DNA of 64,000 nt. It comes from Setophaga petechia (taxonomy: Eukaryota; Chordata; Aves; Passeriformes; Parulidae). Positions 58,831-64,000 of the stretch are shown one piece after another. The notes beneath the pieces were generated by a model. That model ran no database searches and was not told the origin of the DNA. It saw only the letters and a list, made by a program, of their open reading frames with translations. Made by a program: the position numbers and the translations under genes. The DNA is taken from NCBI GenBank assembly GCA_024362935.1, contig JANCRA010000009.1, positions 16,809,572 to 16,873,571 of the forward strand, given 5' to 3'. Numbering within the stretch: the first letter of the stretch is position 1; each line of letters begins with the position of its first letter.

Positions 58831-60368
58831 GAAAGGGTATTGTGCCAAATAATGTAACCCGCAGGCCAAGCTTTGAAGGATCAAATGAATCTTTTCCGTC
58901 CTACCATCAGATCAGTAATGCAGCCTATGAAGGGACAGGCTTTGGAGCAGAAGGTGCAAATATGCTTACTGAGGTTCCTAGGCCATACATGGACTATTTA
59001 ATCTCTACTTCTCAGCCTTCAGCTATGACTGCTCCTGTACAGCGACCCTCTGGAGTAGGCACTCACAGCACACCAACGAGCCATCAGCAGAAAGCATACC
59101 CTGCAAATATGGAGTCTTCTGTGATTAATTATCCAGTGGCTAATCACAGCAGTCAGGCCCTGCAGCTGCAGGCGTCCCATGGCTGCAACAGCCAACATTA
59201 CACCAGGCAGCACATGATGGTGCAGGGGGAACCTATGGGATATGGTGTTCAGCGGAGTCCATCCTTCCAAAACAAGATGCAGCAGGAGGGGGGATATGCC
59301 AATCTCCCAAATAAAGGGGCAGTTGTTCAGAACAATACTGGTCATGCATTTCAGCAGGCACCAGCAAGCCTGTATATCTCACATTCTCATCACAAGCAGA
59401 CAAGTCCTTCTTCTCATCAAATGCATGTGATATCCAGAGGTCCAGCCTTTGCTAATGATTTTTCAGACAGTCCACCACAAAATCTATTGACTCCATCTAG
59501 AAATAGCCTAAACATGGACCTCTATGACATGAATAATCCTCAAGTTCAGCAGTGGCAGGCAGCAACACCATCACGCAGAGATTCTGTACAAAACCCAGGA
59601 ATAGAAGCATCTCCACGGCAACATGTGTCCTTCAGACCTGATGCCGCAGTGCCAAGCCGAACAAACTCCTTCAACAATCACCAGCAACAGCCACAAGTGA
59701 CAGTGTCTATGAGACAAGTTCCCCCAGGAAAACCTGATCCTTCCATTACGTCTCCAAACACAATCACGGCAGTCACATCAGCTCACATCCTGCAGCCAGT
59801 GAAGAGCATGCGCGTGATGAGACCAGAGCCTCAGACTGCAGTGGGACCTTCCCACCCTGCGTGGCTGCCTGCACAGGCACCGGCTGTGGATGGCCTGGAG
59901 ATCATGGAGCAGCATGTGCCACCGCCTGGAGCAGCTAATGCCTACCAGCTCGATGTGGATTACGGTAACCAGGAGCTGCGGTGTCCACCCCCGCCCTATC
60001 CCAAGCATTTGTTCCTTCCTGGCACCTCTGAGCAGTTTGATATCAACTGCTTGTGCATGGGCGTGGAGCAGACTCTGCGTGTGGTCCCCGCTTCAACAAG
60101 CAACAAGGCGGAAGAGAACAGTGAGAGAAATGACAAAAGCAGCAAGAACACTAAAGCTGAAAAACCAAGCAAAGATAAAAAGCAGATTCAGACGTCTCCA
60201 GTGCCTGTGCGAAAAAATGGCAAAGATGAGGAAAAGCGGGAATCCCGGATAAAAAGCTACTCACCTTTTGCCTTCAAGTTCTACATGGAGCAACATGTAG
60301 AGAACGTCATAAAGACCTACCAGCAGAAAATTAACAGAAGGTTACAATTGGAGCAAGAAATGGCAAAA
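58831..60368 (+). CDS. LATS2: LATS2 coding exon 4 (residues 158-670): linker, PPxY motif, MOB1-binding basic region
   Basis: This large 1538-bp exon completes the split Gly codon 158 and continues GKGIVPNNVTRRPSFEGS. It encodes the low-complexity, Gln/Ser/Pro-rich linker, which carries basophilic-kinase-type serines in RRPSFE (Ser171), QRSPSFQ (300/302), RRDSVQ (409) and SRTNSFN (437). The single WW-binding motif CPPPPYPKH (PPPPY at residues 543-547, 59985-59999) is the docking site for YAP/TAZ WW domains. Residues about 608-670 (KKQIQTSPVPVRKN, KSYSPFAFKFYMEQHVENVI and the following QQKINRRLQLEQEMAK) form the start of the N-terminal regulatory helix that binds MOB1 in NDR/LATS kinases. The acceptor is TTTTATAAAG; the donor AAA/GTAATT at 60369 is weakish but keeps frame with exon 5. 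The long Pro-Ala repeat of mammalian LATS2 is absent, replaced by a short PAQAPAVDGL stretch. Confidence 0.96.
59985..59999 (+). other. LATS2: PPPPY WW-domain docking motif of LATS2
   Basis: Codons CCA CCC CCG CCC TAT encode PPPPY at residues 543-547. It is the only PPxY in the visible protein, matching the single site near the kinase end of mammalian LATS2, whereas LATS1 has two. Confidence 0.9.
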
Positions 60369-63058
60369 GTAATTCTTGTTTTGTTATTGTAAAATCTAGT
60401 AGGGTCAAATTGATTATTGCTATTTTTAATTTGTAAAAAACATTGTAAAGGCAGAATGCACTGAAGTGGTAGGTATCAGATCCCTCCCTATACCAGACTG
60501 GATCCCCTTAAAAGTGTGGATGCAGGTGTGGGAGGCTGTTTGAAAAACCTGAGATGTGAAATGATACTTGTTCGTACCAGAAAAGTAAGATGAGGCAAAA
60601 AACCCCCATATTCTAGGTAAGAACTTAAAATGCAGGCTTGAGGCTGAGATAATTCTGGCAGTACTTTAGCAGCTCTTGCAACACTTTTTGCTCACGTTCC
60701 TCCTCACTGTTCCATGATTGCTGCCCATTCACCAAAGCCATGGTTCAGCTTGGCAGTCGCTGTGCCGTATTTTCAGATGACTGTGTAATACTTGACTGAA
60801 AGTTGTCTGTTGAACACATGTAAGTGATAATGTCATGCAAGTAACCATATTGGACTGACTTGAACTGATTTTGGGACCATTGCCAGAACTCATTCTAGAG
60901 GCCAGTCTCAGGGAGATGCATTTTGGGTGATAGAACTTCTTTCATGCCTAACTGCAGCTCTCAAATCTAAGCTGACTCTCTGATAGTGCTGCTTAAAACA
61001 AGGCTGCCAAGCTCTGATGATTGGTCTGGCAGTTGTGTTTTTAATTTTTACTTCTGAAAGAGGAAGAGGGTTTTTTTCTTCCTAGGCATGACTGGAATAT
61101 GACTAGTCTACTTTTGCATTAAAGGATAAGCTCTAAGAAAAGCTGTTATTAACACATAATGGGTAATAATTAACTACCCAATCTTCCCTAGCACAGTCAG
61201 TTTCCAGAGGCAATTGATTTGATGCTCACATTGCACCAGAAAACTCAGAAGTTTGTTTACTGAGGTTAGAATTAAGAGAATATTCTTGGAAAATCTCTTG
61301 AAACTTTGGCATTTTCCTGACAGTTAATAGCTTGTCCTCACTGCAAGTACAGGTTGTATTGTGTTGCTTGAGTATTTTCCTGAGACTGAGATAGGGAATG
61401 ATTTCTAGAGAGGTATAACAGGATCTATTTGTGCTAGTTCTTCTCTTCTGACTCTTCAGCTTTCCCTCACTCAGAGATAATTCAGGTGTAAACAAAAACG
61501 ACTCCTTCCCCAAGAAACCTTATCACTGACTGAAAATACACATGCAGGAGATTTTGGCGATCTTAATATTGCATTATTCTAGAATTAGCAAGAACAGAGC
61601 GCACTCATTATTTTACCCTAAAAAGTAAATATCTCCTCTATTATGGATTGATGTAGTTATCTTTCATTTCAAAAACAGTATTTCTTGTTTTGATTTGGCT
61701 TTTTCCTTCAGTCTGAAACTTCATCCTACCTGTTCTGCAAGTTTCTGTAGACTTACCCTATCCTTTATTCATACAGATTTAATTTTTATACTGTGAGGAT
61801 CTCATTGCATAGTCTGGCTGCCCACATTCATCTTTAAATACCTAGACTACAGATGTGAAATTAAATCAGCCTAAGCAGCAGCCCTGTGGGTGTATACTTG
61901 GGTTTCTAGCCTGCTAATCAGTGAACTTCAGCCCCCTTCACCCTCCCAATGGCCCCTTCTCACCAGGCACTGATCTTTCTCTCAGAAGTAGTTCAGTTGA
62001 TGCCAATTAATTCAGGATTTTGGATCTGGGGTGGGCAGAAAGAAAAGAGCATGCTGCAGGAAGTGAGTTGTCAGAAAAGCCTGGGGTCAGCCTAGGGGTT
62101 TCTGCTGGTGGAGACCACCAGTGGCTCTCAGCAGAGGGCCAGACACTGAAGTTGGCAGAGTTGGCATTCTAGAGGCTCTGTCTTGAAAGGTGGGGGAAAT
62201 CTGGTTTGATCCAGCTGCTTCTCTCTTTTCCAGAAGGTTTCTCCCCGCAGCCCTGTGAAATGTTACTTGCAGTTACTGGGAGGCTCTCTGGAGATGGGAG
62301 GTGGACAGGCCAGCTGTTCTACAGCTTGGGTGCAGAGGGAAAATTACATATTTAGGAGGGAAATAGCACCAGGGTCTGGGCTGCAGTGGCTGAGGGGAGA
62401 CCAGACCTGAGGATTTTAGGAGGGGAAAAAGAGAAGTTTATAGAACAGATGCTCAGGAGATTTAAAACCTTGAGAGTGGAGGATGTTTATGGCAGAGGAA
62501 GAAACACAATTTCTGAAGGAGGTTCCAAGGCACTTGGGAATGTGTAGGTCAAAAGCAGCTTTTTAACTACAACACAAAACCAAATGAACAGCACCTAAGG
62601 TAGGAACTGCTAATGTGAGTTGCCGTGGGGAACCATTCATGAACAAAGTGAACTGCTGCACATAGGTTTAAGTTTGATCTTAAATTAAGCTGGGCTTAAG
62701 TGCACATACATATGGTGGAGTGCAGTGGCAAAGTGCACATTTGAAAGGTGTAAACCATATCCCACGGTCAGGTTTGTTATGTTGTATTCCCCTCTCTGAC
62801 AATATTGCCCTATGCCTTCTTGTTCAGCCAAAAGAGACAGGCATACCAATTTCAGATATTGCAAATTCAGGCAACAAGTTTGGGCACAGTGAGTTTTCAG
62901 AAATACCTTGACAGACAAGAGAGTATATCCCTCACGAATACATCTTTTCTGGTTCTTGGTTAATTTTTCTGAGAAATGTGTTTTTGGAATGCTCATTTGT
63001 TTTTCTCTTGCTATGAATATAACAGTATAGCTCTTGTGGTTTGTTTTCCTTTGTAAAG
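60369..63058 (+). other. LATS2 intron 4
   Basis: 2.7 kb from GTAATT to TTTTGTAAAG. No nested gene or recognisable repeat. A small hairpin (CTGGTGG AGA CCACCAG) lies near 62107-62123. Confidence 0.8.
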
Positions 63059-63641
63059 GCAGGCCTCTGTGAAGCAGAACAGGAACAAATGAGGAAAATT
63101 CTCTACCAGAAGGAGTCCAACTACAACAGACTTAAAAGGGCCAAAATGGACAAATCTATGTTTGTGAAAATCAAGACTCTGGGTATTGGTGCATTTGGAG
63201 AAGTATGCCTGGCCTGCAAAGTGGACACCCATGCCCTGTATGCCATGAAGACTCTGCGGAAGAAGGACGTGCTGAACCGGAATCAGGTGGCTCATGTCAA
63301 AGCAGAGAGGGACATACTTGCTGAGGCAGACAATGAGTGGGTGGTTAAACTCTATTACTCCTTCCAAGATAAAGACAATTTGTACTTTGTGATGGACTAC
63401 ATCCCTGGTGGGGATATGATGAGCCTGCTGATTCGGATGGAGGTCTTCCCAGAGCGTCTGGCTAGATTTTATATTGCAGAGCTCACTTTGGCCATAGAGA
63501 GTGTGCACAAAATGGGATTTATTCATCGAGACATCAAGCCTGACAACATTCTGATAGACCTCGATGGGCATATCAAACTGACTGACTTTGGACTGTGTAC
63601 TGGATTCAGGTGGACTCACAATTCAAAATACTATCAGAAAG
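63059..63641 (+). CDS. LATS2: LATS2 coding exon 5 (residues 671-864): end of MOB-binding helix and kinase domain through DFG
   Basis: This exon begins AGLCEAEQEQMRKILYQKES, completing the MOB-binding region, and enters the AGC/NDR-type kinase domain at about residue 705. Visible catalytic elements are the glycine loop GIGAFGEV (Gly712, Gly714, Gly717), the ATP-anchoring lysine in YAMK (Lys734), the alpha-C glutamate region HVKAERDILAEAD, the hinge VMDYIPGGDM, the catalytic loop HRDIKPDN (Asp828, Asn833) and DFG (Asp846-Gly848). It ends FRWTHNSKYYQK plus one base (phase 1) at donor GTAATA (63642). Every essential N-lobe residue is intact, so this is a functional kinase. The activation-loop phosphoserine, APE motif and C-terminal hydrophobic motif are in exons beyond the window. 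A frame continuing to 63790 is intron read-through. Confidence 0.97.
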
Positions 63642-64000
63642 GTAATATTTTTACCCTTTTTCTAGGATGCTATTGTGTTATTTGTTTTGAAACAAGCACC
63701 TACTTGTTGGCAGGAACACCAGATCAGGAAACTAGACAAACAGTCAATGGCAATATAATGTGTCTGTCTCTCTCTGACTCACTCAATTAGCTTGTTTCCA
63801 ATTCTTTTGTTTCCAATGCTGTTCAAAACCCTGTCAGTAATGTGGCTGTCCACTGCAGAAGCAGTAATTTTTCAGTTTATACTTGTTGGGAGGGTCTCTT
63901 TTGCTGGGGAAATAATTTAATCACAGATTTGGAGTAGTCCATGTGTCTCCTGTATGTGCTGTTGATTTCTGGTGTCTGTTGGCAAAGAGGATATAAAAAA
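63642..64000 (+). other. LATS2 intron 5, 5' part
   Basis: Begins GTAATA after the phase-1 end of exon 5 and runs off the window. No further exon is visible; the remaining kinase exons are downstream. Confidence 0.85.

Larger units (their letters stand above)
20280..64000 (+). other. LATS2: LATS2 transcription unit (5' part; continues past the window)
   Basis: This span runs from the CpG-island promoter to the right edge and covers a putative non-coding exon 1 and coding exons 2-5. LATS2 is the NDR/LATS-family Ser/Thr kinase of the Hippo pathway. With MOB1 it is activated by MST1/2 and phosphorylates YAP and TAZ so that they stay in the cytoplasm. Introns are about 4.1 kb (20412-24554), 31.7 kb (25128-56795), 1.9 kb (56929-58830) and 2.7 kb (60369-63058); the fifth opens at 63642. 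All boundaries are GT-AG and the joined frame is open for 864 codons. It is LATS2 rather than LATS1 because the N-terminus begins MRPKTFPATTYSGNSRQRLQ, the UBA reads ALKQTGSRSIEAALEYISKM, and the long proline-rich LATS1 insert is absent. The left limit, the transcription start, is an estimate. Confidence 0.93.

Noticed and set aside
63011..63619. 202-codon frame antisense to LATS2 exon 5
   Set aside because: It is the reverse complement of the conserved kinase exon; the sense strand explains the lack of stops.
63642..63790. Extension of the kinase exon after YYQK
   Set aside because: A GTAATA donor follows AAG at the same place as the known LATS2 exon junction, and the residues after it do not resemble the family.

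Overview
This is vertebrate nuclear DNA, most likely from a bird and probably a songbird. The reasons are several 5'-truncated CR1 LINE copies in both orientations, a solo LTR that resembles avian ERVL-type LTRs, and a tRNA-Ile-headed SINE with a CR1-like tail, a composite known from passerines. The one protein-coding gene I can recognise is LATS2, the Hippo-pathway large tumour suppressor kinase 2, on the + strand. Its promoter, its putative non-coding exon 1 and its first four coding exons are in the window. The gene runs off the right edge partway through the kinase domain.

Layout: (a) 1-19930 is gene-poor DNA upstream of LATS2. It holds CR1 pieces (6344-6500, 8803-10170, 19030-19332, 19748-19926), a solo LTR (10834-11885), a 36-bp tandem duplication, a hairpin-forming palindrome and an A-rich tract. 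(b) 19930-21010 is a strong CpG island with the LATS2 promoter: three TEAD-type GGAATG motifs, a CACGTG E-box, and a probable non-coding exon 1 ending at a GTGAGC donor after 20411. (c) 24555-25127 is exon 2, with the start codon at 24789 preceded by several upstream ATGs. (d) 25128-56795 is a 31.7-kb intron with a CR1-Y/X-like fragment, a tRNA-SINE, another CR1 3' end, inverted repeats, a 90-bp dispersed duplication and an ATTAC microsatellite. (e) Exons 3 (56796-56928), 4 (58831-60368) and 5 (63059-63641) follow, and intron 5 begins at 63642.

The four coding exons join in frame (phases 0, 1, 0, with the next junction phase 1) to give 864 complete codons. They encode the N-terminal conserved block, a UBA domain split exactly by the giant intron, a low-complexity linker with one PPPPY WW-binding motif, the basic MOB-binding region, and the kinase N-lobe through DFG. 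The activation-loop serine, the C-lobe remainder and the hydrophobic motif lie outside the window.

I saw no undescribed protein system. The most interesting signals are regulatory and structural. They are a TEAD-motif cluster at the promoter of a kinase that restrains YAP/TAZ-TEAD, a set of uORFs in the 5' UTR, several perfect or near-perfect inverted repeats (the best has 29-bp arms with a 1-base centre), and 34-bp direct repeats that flank a CR1 together with about 0.85 kb of non-CR1 DNA.
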